Assembly (NCBI RefSeq): GCF_009904055.1
Contig: NZ_WYDP01000008.1
Coordinates: 248,001 to 312,000, forward strand
Origin: Rubellimicrobium sp. CFH 75288
Lineage (GTDB): Bacteria; Pseudomonadota; Alphaproteobacteria; Rhodobacterales; Rhodobacteraceae
DNA length: 64,000 bases
Direction of reading: 5' to 3'
Position numbers and translations under genes: made by a program
Notes under the pieces: model-generated
Databases searched by the model: none
What the model was told of the DNA's origin: nothing
The model's input: only the letters and a program-made list of their open reading frames with translations
Shown: piece after piece, positions 49,818-58,367 of the stretch
How the letters are laid out: the number at the start of each line of letters is the position of its first letter
Position numbering within the stretch: the stretch's first letter is position 1

Positions 49818-52800
49818 CTACCGCTTGAACTGCTGAACCCGGAGATAGCCGGCCCAGGCCCGCAGCACGGGCGAGCCCGTCACGCGCTGGACGCGCAGGT
49901 GATAGGTCGCATTCCCCGCGCCCCGGTCGGAATCGGTCCCCATGATCGTCATGCTGGCCTGCCGCCCGCTGGGGCCGGTCACATCGGACGGCGCGCGCAG
50001 AAGGGCGCCGCCCCGGAAGATGCCCGCCCGGATCGTCCCCTGCCCGTAGCCGTCGAAGAAGAGGTTGGCGGCGTAGTCCGTCTCGAAGCCGGCCGTGCGG
50101 GGGATCGTCACGGAGGCCAGCGTGAGCCAGTCGGTCGTCGAGGAGACATCGCGGGGCGTGCCCGATCCGAAGGCCCGCCGCGCCACCGTGACCGCCTCGC
50201 CCCTGATCTTGAGCGTCGTGACCTCCGCATCCGCGATCTTGGCCGCATTGATCGCCGCATCCGCAATCTTGGCTCGGGTGATGATCCCCGTCCCGATCTG
50301 CGCCGACAGGGTGATGATTTCGCCTGCGCTGAGATGGTTGGCTTGGATCGAGCCGTCCACGATGAGCTGCGCGGCATTGGCGCGCCGCAGGACCGCGCGG
50401 TCGAGGCGGATGGGCGCGGCGCCGGGCGGCAGGCGCAGGCTGGGCGAGGCAAAGCGCGCGCCTGCCGGGGCGACCACCCGATCCGTCCGCAGGTCCCAGG
50501 AGGACGACAGCGCGTAGGTGCCCAGGGTCGTCACCGAGATGAGCACGCGGGAGGCGTCGAACCAGGCGACGCGCGGCTGCCAGGCATTGCTGTAGCTCTC
50601 GCCGTCCTCCGAGCGCGCCTCCATCTCGATCCAGTAGGTCTCGCCCTCCCGGACCGCCACGAGGCGTGCGTTGACCGACCGGACGGTGACCTGCTGCGAT
50701 GTGTCGGTCCGCGTGACCACCATCGCCCGGCTGCCCGTCCGGGCGGACGTGGACCAGCCGATCTGTCCCGCCCCCGCGAGCAGGAAAGGCGCTGCATCCC
50801 CCTCCTCGAACGCCCATTCGGGCGCGAGGTTCTCCATGTCCACGAGCAGCAGGTTGCCCGCCCGGACGGCATTGGCCGCCAGCTGGTCCGTGCCGATCGC
50901 CGCCGCCGCGACCTTGCCCGCCGTCACCGCGTTGGCCGCGATGGCATTGGCTGTGACCGCATTGGCCGCCAGCTTGGGCGTAGTGATGGCGCTGTCGGAG
51001 ATCTGCGTGCTGGTGATCTGCCCCGTGATGTCCGCCGCCGGCACCACGGCCGTGAAGCCCGCCGTCCCGGCCGGGCTGCCCGTATGGCGGTAGAGCTTGG
51101 CATCCGTGGTCAGGAAGACCACGCGACCCGCGAAGTTGCCGGAGGTCGGAAGCGCCGAGACGATCTCCACGGGACGGACCCCGGCCGCGAAGCTGGTCGC
51201 GTCGATCAGCCCCTGCACGGCTGCTGTCGTGACCCCGGCGCGCTCCGCGGTGGTCGCCTGCACGCGGGCCGACCAGGCGCCCCTTCGCCCGCTCGTATCG
51301 ACCGCGCGCACCCAGTAGTGGCGCGTGACCGCATCGCCGAGCGACGCGCGCGCGGCGAACTCCGCCGCCGTGCTCAGCGTCGCCGCCGTGCCGGCGGTCG
51401 GCGCGGGCGTGGCCGTCGCCTGCTCGTAGATCTCGTAATGCGAAAGGTCCGGCGCGGGCGAGCGCGCCCATTCGAGCCAGATCAGCCTGATCCCGCCTGT
51501 CGCCGTGACCCCCGTCACCTGCGGGGGGGCGGTCGCGGATCGGCCGGGGCGGAAGTCGGCGTCGATATCCTCCTGCGCCGCCCGTCGGGCCTGGCCCACG
51601 ACCGACATGGCGTCCGGGCTCATCAGCCCCAGCGAGTCGCGGGCCTTGATCCAGAAGGTCGCGGGGGCGTAGCCGGCCATCGGGATGAAGCGCTCGGTCG
51701 CGGCGGTTCGCCGAACCTCGATCGTTCCGGTCTCCCAGCTCGCGCCGCGCCGGATCTGGTAGCCCGTCACGTCGATTTCCGGGTTGGCCGACCACCGCAG
51801 CCGGACCCCGCCGATGACGGGCTCGGCGGTGAAGTCGGCTACCGGCGCCGGCGGCGTCGTCCGCCCCACCACCACATGGCCCAAGACGACCGCCCAGGGC
51901 GAGGCGAGGCCATTGCGGCCGACCAGCCGCGCGCGGATGTCGTAAGCCTCCCCGACCTTGACCGGCGCGATCATGTAGGTCAGGCGCGTCGCGCGCCCGG
52001 GCGATCCGGGGGCGTCGATCCACTCGGTCGTCCCGCTCGGCCGCCATTGGACCACGATCCGGCGGATGCTCCGGCGCGTCGCCGGGAAGGGCGAGATGCC
52101 CACGGCGATCCGCTCGATCAGCGTGCCGTCCGCCAGGCGCTCCAGCGCGGCCTCGTTCGAGACCACCGTCAGGACGGGCTGGGGCGGGCGCTGCTGGTCG
52201 GGCGGGGTGTCGTCGTTGACGTAGCTCGACCAAGGTGGGATCGTGGAGGTCTCCGCCGTATGAATGCCCTCGTGATAGGCGATCAGCGTCAGCCGGGCGC
52301 TCATGTCCGGCCCGGGCTCGACGGCCTTGACGATCATCGGCATTGTCTCGCGGGTCGCCTCGCCCACGGTCACGAGATCGCCCACCTGCGGCGCCCCGCC
52401 GGTCGTCACGGCGGGCGAAAGCACCAGCGTGTCCGTCTGCGTCGCCGCGCCAATCCCCTGCAGCGTGTAGAGGACGATGGCGCCGGTCGACCGCCGCACG
52501 CGCATCGCATAGCTCTTGCCCGGCTGGAGCGGCACGGCGTTGTCGATCGTCACCGAGGTGACATTGCCCCCGGAGGCGACGCGGGAGACGACCCGTCCCG
52601 AGCCCACGCCCACAGAGATCACGTCATGGGCGAACTGGACCCGGTCGCCCTTGGTGCAGCGGAGATTCTCCACGTCCTGATGGACGATGTGCTCCTCCGG
52701 CCGCAGCTTGCCCACGGCGAGATGGTATCGGCCTTCCCGCCACGCTTGCGTCTGCGAGGTGCAGCCCGGCAGATCGAGAATCTCGAATCGGTCGGCATTG

Positions 52801-54602
52801 GCCGCCGAATAGCCATCGTCATAGACGATGGTCTCGTCCTCGCGCCACCCGTTCTCGGCGTTGACGAACTGCACCTTGAGCGCGTGGGGCCGGTCGATGA
52901 ACCGCTTGGTGCCCGAATAGCCCCACGAGTTGCGGGGGGTGATATGCTGGACCGGCGTGGGCTGGATCGTGTCGCGCACGACCGAATGCAGCCCGTCGCG
53001 CATCGCATAGCTGGCCCGCCCATGGGCGGCGATCAGCCGGAGCGCCTCGAAGAGGGAGCCCGTGTCGAGCGTGGCGTCAAAGCGCCAGCGCGGCTCCGGG
53101 GCATTCGGGGCGGTCGCCGCGCAGGCCGCGGCCCATTCCTCGATGGCGGGAATATCAATCCGGGCATCCGGGATGCGCCGCTTCGTGCCTTGCCGGCGCA
53201 GCGCGTCCGCATAGGCCCAGGCGGGGTTGCGTGAGAGCTGCCAGGACCAGCCGGAGCCGACCCGGACCGGCAGCCACGACTCCGCGACGCAGTTGATGGT
53301 ATCGGGCAGGCCGTTGAACTCGTCCGTCGCCTTGATCAGCAGCGCGATGGTGGCGAGGCCCGGCACGGCGACCGGATACTGGCTGGTGATCGAACGCAGG
53401 GCGGTCCATTCGACCCGCTCGGCGTTGCGCTCGGACCCGGGAGAGGTGGTCCGGCGCAGGCGCACCTCCCATTGCCCGGCCTCCGGCAGCTCCCATCGCC
53501 CGCCGCGGATCACCGGCGTGGCGCTCTTGGCCTTGAGGCGGATGCGGCCGTTCTGGTCGGTCCCGTCCTCCTCGTCCTGACCGTCCCAGGCGGCGTTGAT
53601 CCAGGTGGTCGTGCCGACCTTGCGATACTGCACGTCCACGTCGATGGTGCGCTCCTTGCGCCCCCCGTCGCCTTCGATCTCCATCAGCCCGAAGGGGGCG
53701 GTCACATCGACCGAAATCTCCGTGGTGTCCGGCTGGGTCGTCCGCTGGTGCCAGACGTTGTGCGCGAGGAGCGTGTTGAAGGTCTCCTCGCGGACCGATT
53801 GCGTGAAGAGCTTGTGCGGCGCCTCGGGGAGCTTGCCGGAGGGGATCGTGCCGAACTGCGCGTGGCCGGCCCGCCAGCCTTCGCGGACCTCGACCTTGAT
53901 GTTCGGAAAGCTGGTGATCGGCGTATCGCCGATACGGATGTCGCTGATCGCCAGCGGCCCCCAGCCGACGCAGAGCAGAACCCGCAGCCACCGCTTGTCG
54001 CCGGAGGCTTCCGTGAAGGGGCGCGCCGCCAGGAGGGGATAGATGCGCCGCCGCCCGAAGGTCTGCGGAATGAAGGCGTAAGGCTCGAAGCGGTTGCGCA
54101 CGCTCGCCTGGAATGCGCGCTGGCCGGGGAAGGTGTCCTGCGGCGGGGGCGGGACGAGGGCCGAGACCGCGAGCGCGCCGAGCAGGGAAATGCCCGCGCC
54201 GACCGCGGCCGTGGCGAGGGACGCCATCAGGCCGCCGGCCTTCATCGTGGCGGGAAAGAGCGCCCCCGCGATGCCCGGAGCGAAGGCGGAGGCGGCGACG
54301 GAGACCACCAGCATCAGGACGGAGCGCAGGACCCCGCCATCGCCGCCTTGGGGGACGACCGCCACATAGACCTGCCGGCCGGGCTTCGGCCGGACCTGCG
54401 CCCAATAGCGCCGGTCGATTTCCGCATCATTGATCCAGACGCGGACGAAGGGGAAGAAGTCGGGCCGGAGGCCGGCCGCCGCCACGATCTGCTCGACCGT
54501 CAGTCCCTCGCCCACGGTCACGCGGACCGGCTCGGCCTGGAAGGGGTGCGGGCGAACGGCGACCGTTCGCACAGGAACGGGGAGCGGCGCGAGCGCGTTC
54601 AT
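49818..54602 (-). CDS. gpJ-like tail tip / host-specificity protein
   Basis: 1594 residues. An N-terminal tail-tip domain (1-90), two hydrophobic segments at about 92-155, the long gpJ-type core, then fibronectin-III-like modules near 920 and 1030 (VADFTAEPVIGGVRLRW; VTGVTATGGIRLIWLEW). A run of Asn-Ala-Val repeats follows near 1200-1250 and a beta-rich C-terminal part ends it. It recognises the receptor and starts DNA ejection. It begins 20 bases past a terminator-like hairpin, with no strong ribosome site. Confidence 0.88.
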   Translation of the reverse strand: MNALAPLPVPVRTVAVRPHPFQAEPVRVTVGEGLTVEQIVAAAGLRPDFFPFVRVWINDAEIDRRYWAQVRPKPGRQVYVAVVPQGGDGGVLRSVLMLVVSVAASAFAPGIAGALFPATMKAGGLMASLATAAVGAGISLLGALAVSALVPPPPQDTFPGQRAFQASVRNRFEPYAFIPQTFGRRRIYPLLAARPFTEASGDKRWLRVLLCVGWGPLAISDIRIGDTPITSFPNIKVEVREGWRAGHAQFGTIPSGKLPEAPHKLFTQSVREETFNTLLAHNVWHQRTTQPDTTEISVDVTAPFGLMEIEGDGGRKERTIDVDVQYRKVGTTTWINAAWDGQDEEDGTDQNGRIRLKAKSATPVIRGGRWELPEAGQWEVRLRRTTSPGSERNAERVEWTALRSITSQYPVAVPGLATIALLIKATDEFNGLPDTINCVAESWLPVRVGSGWSWQLSRNPAWAYADALRRQGTKRRIPDARIDIPAIEEWAAACAATAPNAPEPRWRFDATLDTGSLFEALRLIAAHGRASYAMRDGLHSVVRDTIQPTPVQHITPRNSWGYSGTKRFIDRPHALKVQFVNAENGWREDETIVYDDGYSAANADRFEILDLPGCTSQTQAWREGRYHLAVGKLRPEEHIVHQDVENLRCTKGDRVQFAHDVISVGVGSGRVVSRVASGGNVTSVTIDNAVPLQPGKSYAMRVRRSTGAIVLYTLQGIGAATQTDTLVLSPAVTTGGAPQVGDLVTVGEATRETMPMIVKAVEPGPDMSARLTLIAYHEGIHTAETSTIPPWSSYVNDDTPPDQQRPPQPVLTVVSNEAALERLADGTLIERIAVGISPFPATRRSIRRIVVQWRPSGTTEWIDAPGSPGRATRLTYMIAPVKVGEAYDIRARLVGRNGLASPWAVVLGHVVVGRTTPPAPVADFTAEPVIGGVRLRWSANPEIDVTGYQIRRGASWETGTIEVRRTAATERFIPMAGYAPATFWIKARDSLGLMSPDAMSVVGQARRAAQEDIDADFRPGRSATAPPQVTGVTATGGIRLIWLEWARSPAPDLSHYEIYEQATATPAPTAGTAATLSTAAEFAARASLGDAVTRHYWVRAVDTSGRRGAWSARVQATTAERAGVTTAAVQGLIDATSFAAGVRPVEIVSALPTSGNFAGRVVFLTTDAKLYRHTGSPAGTAGFTAVVPAADITGQITSTQISDSAITTPKLAANAVTANAIAANAVTAGKVAAAAIGTDQLAANAVRAGNLLLVDMENLAPEWAFEEGDAAPFLLAGAGQIGWSTSARTGSRAMVVTRTDTSQQVTVRSVNARLVAVREGETYWIEMEARSEDGESYSNAWQPRVAWFDASRVLISVTTLGTYALSSSWDLRTDRVVAPAGARFASPSLRLPPGAAPIRLDRAVLRRANAAQLIVDGSIQANHLSAGEIITLSAQIGTGIITRAKIADAAINAAKIADAEVTTLKIRGEAVTVARRAFGSGTPRDVSSTTDWLTLASVTIPRTAGFETDYAANLFFDGYGQGTIRAGIFRGGALLRAPSDVTGPSGRQASMTIMGTDSDRGAGNATYHLRVQRVTGSPVLRAWAGYLRVQQFKR

Positions 54603-54621
54603 CCCGGACCCCCAAAGAACA

Positions 54622-54646
54622 AGGGCGGCGCATCCTGCGCCGCCCT
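54622..54646 (-). terminator. Hairpin terminator in the leader of the gpJ gene
   Basis: An 11-base perfect stem (AGGGCGGCGCA with its complement) and a 3-base loop. On the leftward strand the stem is followed by TGTTCTTT, a moderate T-run. It lies between the Rha-type gene (stop at 54751) and the gpJ gene (start 54602), so it should stop or attenuate transcripts coming from the cassette. Confidence 0.62.
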
Positions 54647-54750
54647 CTGATATTCACCTGCCGATGGTGGCAATCTGCCATCATCCAGCCCCGCGGGCAA
54701 GGAGGAAGGGGGTGACCAGAAAGGGACGCCCCTCTTGCCAGCGGCGCAGC

Positions 54751-55551
54751 CTATCCGGCCTGCCGATCCTCGTGGATCAGGTGCAGGCTCGGATTGATGA
54801 GCTTGGCGAGGCGGGTCAGGCCCTTCGGCGTCACCCGCACCTGCTCCGTCACCTTCTCCGACCCGTCCGCGCGCAGGACCGTCGTGACCTTGTGCTCCAA
54901 GAGCCCGGCGGCGGTGCGGGACTGGTAGCCGAGGTCGGACGCGCCGCCCTGCCTTCTGTAGATCCAGCCGTGCTCCCGAAGCCACTGGAACAAGTCCTTG
55001 GGCCGCATCTGGAGCGCCTTGGCGGCGTCGGTGATGCAGAGCGACCCATCGGCCTTGGCGATGCGGTCCAGCGCCTCCTCGGAGGGGAGGAGTTCCTGCA
55101 CCCGCCGCTCCAGCTTCTCGGCCCGGTCGGCGTAGTTGAGGAGAAGGCCGCGAAGCTGCGCCGGGTCGTTGAGGTCGATGGAGAGGCCGCCCTGCGCGAT
55201 CCGCCGCACCTCCGCCTCCATCGCGTTGAACGCCTCGATGTAGCGCAACTTCCACTTGAGCGCCTTGGCGCCGGTGAAGCCCATCGCCAAGAGCGTGAAG
55301 CCGTCGCGGGTCATGTCGAACATGCGATGCTGCTGCGCGCCGGTCTCGGGGAGGGTGTAGACCCCCTGCGCAAAAGTGCGCAGGGCTAGGTCGGGTTCCT
55401 GTTCGACGAGGACGTCGATGGCCCGCATCACGTCGCGGTGGTTTTTTCCGAAGAACGCGGCGACGTCGCGGCTGGTGGCGAACACCTCGCCGTCGCGGAC
55501 GAAGACGACGGGCTGGCGGTCGGCGGCGACCGGGGTGAGGAAGTCGTCCAT
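54751..55551 (-). CDS. Rha-type phage regulator with KilAC/ANT C-terminal domain
   Basis: 266 residues. The N-terminal Rha domain covers about residues 13-100 (VFVRDGEVFATSRDVAAFFGKNHRDVMRAI; FDMTRDGFTLLAMGFTGAKALKWKLRYIEAFN). A C-terminal antirepressor DNA-binding domain spans about 155-260 (ITDAAKALQMRPKDLFQWLREHGWIYRR). Such proteins control lysis/lysogeny genes or block superinfection. It is unusual inside the tail operon. TGATG overlap with the small gene before it. Confidence 0.88.
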   Translation of the reverse strand: MDDFLTPVAADRQPVVFVRDGEVFATSRDVAAFFGKNHRDVMRAIDVLVEQEPDLALRTFAQGVYTLPETGAQQHRMFDMTRDGFTLLAMGFTGAKALKWKLRYIEAFNAMEAEVRRIAQGGLSIDLNDPAQLRGLLLNYADRAEKLERRVQELLPSEEALDRIAKADGSLCITDAAKALQMRPKDLFQWLREHGWIYRRQGGASDLGYQSRTAAGLLEHKVTTVLRADGSEKVTEQVRVTPKGLTRLAKLINPSLHLIHEDRQAG

Positions 55552-55859
55552 CACAGCACCCCCGCGATCTGGCGCGCTTCGGCCACGAGGGCCGCCTGCG
55601 CGGTGTTGGCGCTCATGTCGCCGAAGTCGTCCGCGACGAGGATCTTCAAGGCGAAGTCCTCGACGCTCACCGCGCGGAGGCGGGCGACCGTGGCCTCGGC
55701 GGCCAGCAGGGCGTCGAACTGCGCCTGGTAGGCCTCCCTCTCCTGCGAGGAGGCCAGCAGCGCCGCGCGCACCGCGCGCCAGCACTCGAAGGCCGCCCGC
55801 ACCGGCGTGGGCGGGGGATTGGCGCCAAGAGGCGCCGTGGTAAGGTCGGAGGTAGCCAT
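55551..55859 (-). CDS. Small helical phage protein
   Basis: 102 residues, helical, Ala-rich (FECWRAVRAALLASSQEREAYQAQFDALLAAE). No family recognised. ATG 55859 follows a GAGG site seven bases upstream. It heads the leftward pair with the Rha-type gene and diverges from the RHH gene, so both may share the regulatory gap 55860-55952. Confidence 0.6.
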   Translation of the reverse strand: MATSDLTTAPLGANPPPTPVRAAFECWRAVRAALLASSQEREAYQAQFDALLAAEATVARLRAVSVEDFALKILVADDFGDMSANTAQAALVAEARQIAGVL

Positions 55860-55934
55860 GATCGAACCTCTGGTGTTCGGTTGCGGTTAGGCCGCGTGAG
55901 GTGTCGCAAGCACCTTGCGCGGCTGCTTCTTTTA

Positions 55935-55974
55935 TGGGAGCATAAAGACACCATGTCAAGCATTGATGCTCCCA
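55935..55974. promoter_or_regulatory. Inverted repeat around the RHH gene start
   Basis: Arms TGGGAGCAT (55935-55943) and ATGCTCCCA (55966-55974) are perfect 9-base complements 22 bases apart, one on each side of the ATG at 55953. This suits autorepression by the RHH protein, or a hairpin hiding the start. The surrounding 55915-55980 is clearly more A+T-rich than the prophage. Confidence 0.48.
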
Positions 55975-56180
55975 AGAAAAGACGAGGCCGCCCCCCTGCG
56001 GATACGGTGGACATTCATGTCCGCCTGCCTCGCACCATCGTGGGTGATCTCGACAGATATCGAGCCGAGCTTCCTGACTCGCCCAACCGCCCGGAGGCGA
56101 TCCGTCGCCTGATCGCGAACGCCCTCGCCCAACAGGCCACAGGAGCGCCCGACGACAGGGGCGGCGCGTCATCGGAGTAG
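55953..56180 (+). CDS. Ribbon-helix-helix (CopG/Arc-type) regulator
   Basis: 75 residues: basic N-terminus (KKRRGRPPAD), the beta-strand TVDIHVRLP, then helices IVGDLDRYRAEL and PNRPEAIRRLIANALAQQ, the classic RHH fold. It starts the rightward cassette and probably regulates it and the divergent Rha pair. ATG 55953 was chosen because the sequence before it is not protein-like. Confidence 0.8.
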   Translation: MSSIDAPKKRRGRPPADTVDIHVRLPRTIVGDLDRYRAELPDSPNRPEAIRRLIANALAQQATGAPDDRGGASSE

Positions 56181-56227
56181 CGCGAGCCATGCGCTCGTGG
56201 CAGCGTGCCGACACGAGGAGGACCCCG

Positions 56228-56647
56228 ATGATCAGAGCGATCCTGACCGCACTCGCCCTGGCGTTCCCAGCCATCGCCGTGGCCGATGCTGCAGACTTCT
56301 ATCCGAACCTTCCTTCGGCCCAGGCGAGGTATGCGGCCTACGCGGCTAGTCCCGACTGCACCGGCCCGGAACTGGATACGCTGATGGACTTCCTCGAGAA
56401 CAGGAGGATCTACTCGCGAGCCGAGATGGTCATGGACCAGCTGCAAGGCGGCACGTCCGGCTTGGACGCCGCTACGACCGGCGCACTCGCCGAAATCGCC
56501 TTGGCCAAGCTGGCTTGGGAGAAGGAGTGCCCGGATGTCGCCCGAGAACTCCTTCTGGGAGTGATCTACACCTACCAAGGCGAGGCCTTTGGAGCGGTGC
56601 GCACGCACGCCACCATCATCATTGACGACATACGTGCCAGCCAGTGA
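56228..56647 (+). CDS. Exported protein of the moron cassette
   Basis: 139 residues. Signal peptide (MIRAILTALALAFPAIAVAD), then a helical mature part with two Cys (SPDCTGPEL and KECPDVARE) and TPR-like spacing. A GAGGAGG ribosome site precedes ATG 56228. No family recognised. Oriented against the surrounding tail genes, so likely expressed in the lysogen; a host-envelope effect is inferred. Confidence 0.7.
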   Translation: MIRAILTALALAFPAIAVADAADFYPNLPSAQARYAAYAASPDCTGPELDTLMDFLENRRIYSRAEMVMDQLQGGTSGLDAATTGALAEIALAKLAWEKECPDVARELLLGVIYTYQGEAFGAVRTHATIIIDDIRASQ

Positions 56648-56725
56648 GACCGATGACACCTGATCATGGTTTCGCGCCCCTCCCGAGACCTTGGCGGGGA
56701 GGGTGCATTCAGCAGGAAGTGACCC

Positions 56726-57136
56726 GTGCTTAGAGCACTTGCCAGTGCGCTGACTATGGCCACCTTGGCGTCCTGTGGTCCTTCACCGGACATGGAGTCC
56801 ATCGGGCTTCAACGTGAATTCACCCTGACTGAGAACTATCAGTCGGTCTTCGCTCGGATGAACGCCAACATGCGGGTCTGCTTCGCGGAGAATGTGGACG
56901 GTCAGGTATACCCTGATCTCGGCTATGCCGACATTCGGATCGGGATCATGGCCTTCAACTACATCCCGATCGGGGAGGTTCGGATCGACCGGGTTGGCAG
57001 TGACGCTCGCGTAGGCCTGAAGGTTGGTCCGCGCATGGGGTCTTCCACACTCGACTGGCTGGAATATTGGGCCCGGGGCGGTCGGCAGTGCCCCAGCGTG
57101 AGCACCGAAGCAGGACCGCCCCCGCCTCTCCCCTAG
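56726..57136 (+). CDS. Putative lipoprotein of the moron cassette
   Basis: 136 residues with a lipobox (TLASC|G, Cys at 17) after a short signal segment, then FTLTENYQSVFARMNANMRVCFAE and two later Cys-containing parts. GTG 56726 has AGGAAG seven bases before it. Function unknown. Phage lipoproteins carried this way often block superinfection or alter the surface. Its TAG shares CTAG with the NlpC gene stop. Confidence 0.7.
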   Translation: MLRALASALTMATLASCGPSPDMESIGLQREFTLTENYQSVFARMNANMRVCFAENVDGQVYPDLGYADIRIGIMAFNYIPIGEVRIDRVGSDARVGLKVGPRMGSSTLDWLEYWARGGRQCPSVSTEAGPPPPLP

Positions 57137-57543
57137 TTTCTCCGCCACCTGTAGCACCCCACCACCCGCCGCGCCCATCGCGGCCCGTCGAAGCGCTCCA
57201 CGACCGAGTCGCAGCCCCGCTCGATGTGGAGCATCCATCCGGGCGCCACGATCAGCCCGGCGTGGATTGGCGCCCCCAGGACGCGCAGGAGCAGCCCGTC
57301 ACCCTCCTCTGCCTCGGCGAGCGGAACCGGGGAGAAGCGGCGGGCATACGCGGTCGCTGCGGCCTCCACGGACCCGGCGGGCAGGCCGGGCACCCAGGCG
57401 GGGCCGTCGTATGGGGGAAGGTCGCGCCCGAACTGCTCGGACCAGACGAGCGCGCACAGGCCCCAGCAATCGAGACCCTCGCGCGTTCGCCCGCCCGGCG
57501 CGAAGGGCAGGCCGATATAGGGCGCGACCCAGGCAGGAGGCAT
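57133..57543 (-). CDS. NlpC/P60 family tail peptidase
   Basis: 136 residues; catalytic Cys in LDCWGLCALVW and His in HAGLIVAPGWMLHI, as in lambda gpK-like tail-tip peptidases and the GTA gene 14 protein. It cuts peptide cross-links during DNA entry. TGATG overlap with the DUF1833 gene. The next tail gene in order, gpJ, is 2.5 kb further on because of the cassette. Confidence 0.87.
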   Translation of the reverse strand: MPPAWVAPYIGLPFAPGGRTREGLDCWGLCALVWSEQFGRDLPPYDGPAWVPGLPAGSVEAAATAYARRFSPVPLAEAEEGDGLLLRVLGAPIHAGLIVAPGWMLHIERGCDSVVERFDGPRWARRVVGCYRWRRN

Positions 57544-58013
57544 CAGTGCAGCCCCGGCAGCCTCGCCGGCGTCATCTGGAGGCTCAACGGCTCGCTCAGA
57601 AGGTCCTCCACGCGCAGCGCCCCGCGCACGCGCTTCTCGTCCCAATCCACCTCGCGGAGCGAGAGGCCCGGAATGGACACCTCCACGGTGTCGAGGCTTG
57701 AGGCCAGCACAACCTCGACCGTGACGGAAAGCGGCCCTTCCAGCTCGCGCAGGGCAAGCAGGACCGACCGATCAGCGTTGTCGATGGCGACCCGCGCCTC
57801 GGTCGGGCCGTCCTCGCCCTGCCCCGGAAACTCGATCTCGAAGGGATAGGCCACGAAGGTCATCCCGCGGCTCTGGACCGAGACCGGGTTGTTGACAAAG
57901 CGTAGCGGCGCGGGAAGGTCCGGGTGCTCGATTGTCAACAGGCAGAGCCAGACCTGATCGGTCCCGGCCGCGTAAAGGCTGGCCGAGGCGGTGGGCGAGA
58001 GCGACCGGCTCAC
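57543..58013 (-). CDS. Phage tail protein, DUF1833 family
   Basis: 156 residues. DUF1833 features are LLTIEHPDLPAPLRFVNNPVSVQSRG, FEIEFPGQGEDGPTEARVAIDNADRSVL and the VEVSIPGLSLREV stretch. It is thought to be a tail-tip component linking the tape measure end to the hub. GTG start overlaps the previous stop as GTGA. Confidence 0.84.
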   Translation of the reverse strand: MSRSLSPTASASLYAAGTDQVWLCLLTIEHPDLPAPLRFVNNPVSVQSRGMTFVAYPFEIEFPGQGEDGPTEARVAIDNADRSVLLALRELEGPLSVTVEVVLASSLDTVEVSIPGLSLREVDWDEKRVRGALRVEDLLSEPLSLQMTPARLPGLH

Positions 58014-58363
58014 GGCAGCATCTCCAGGCGCAAGGCATAGACGACCATGTCGCCGCTCACCTGCTGGACGGTGGGCAGCGGCTTGCGGAAGCGAAAGGTC
58101 GCCGGCGCGCGCGTGCGCGGATGGACCCAGGTAAAGGGCAGCGATCCGCCGGCGCAGGTGGTGGCGAAGAATGTCTCGAAGACCGCCGCCTGCGCCTGCG
58201 TCATGGCGATGGAGCCGGAAATGATCCGCGTGGCGGTCGTGAAGCGCCGCCGGACCTTGGCCGGCCCCGCGTCCATGTCGCTTTCGATCAGCTGGTCCTC
58301 CAACGGCTCGCGATAGCCGGCTTCGAGGAAGAACTGGGGCAGCGAAGCGGGCCAGGCGGACAT
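58010..58363 (-). CDS. Minor tail protein
   Basis: 117 residues with WPASLPQFFLEAGYRE, DMDAGPAKVRRRFTTATRII and GGSLPFTWVHPRTRAPATFRF, a pattern common to small tail proteins placed between tape measure and DUF1833 genes. Probably the lambda gpM equivalent by position. Four bases separate it from the tape-measure stop. Confidence 0.74.
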   Translation of the reverse strand: MSAWPASLPQFFLEAGYREPLEDQLIESDMDAGPAKVRRRFTTATRIISGSIAMTQAQAAVFETFFATTCAGGSLPFTWVHPRTRAPATFRFRKPLPTVQQVSGDMVVYALRLEMLP

Positions 58364-58367
58364 CGCA

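Noticed and set aside
49812-53234. A 1140-codon open frame on the + strand opposite the gpJ gene, and similar long frames opposite mrdA/rodA (2405-5524) and the tape measure (59358-63386).
   Set aside because: They follow from high third-position G+C in the real genes; they lack family motifs and ribosome sites, and are rich in Arg, Ala, Gly and Pro runs.
56678-56703. Stem CCCTCCC/GGGAGGG between the two rightward cassette genes as a terminator.
   Set aside because: A 12-base loop and no T-run after it; the next gene is close and likely cotranscribed.
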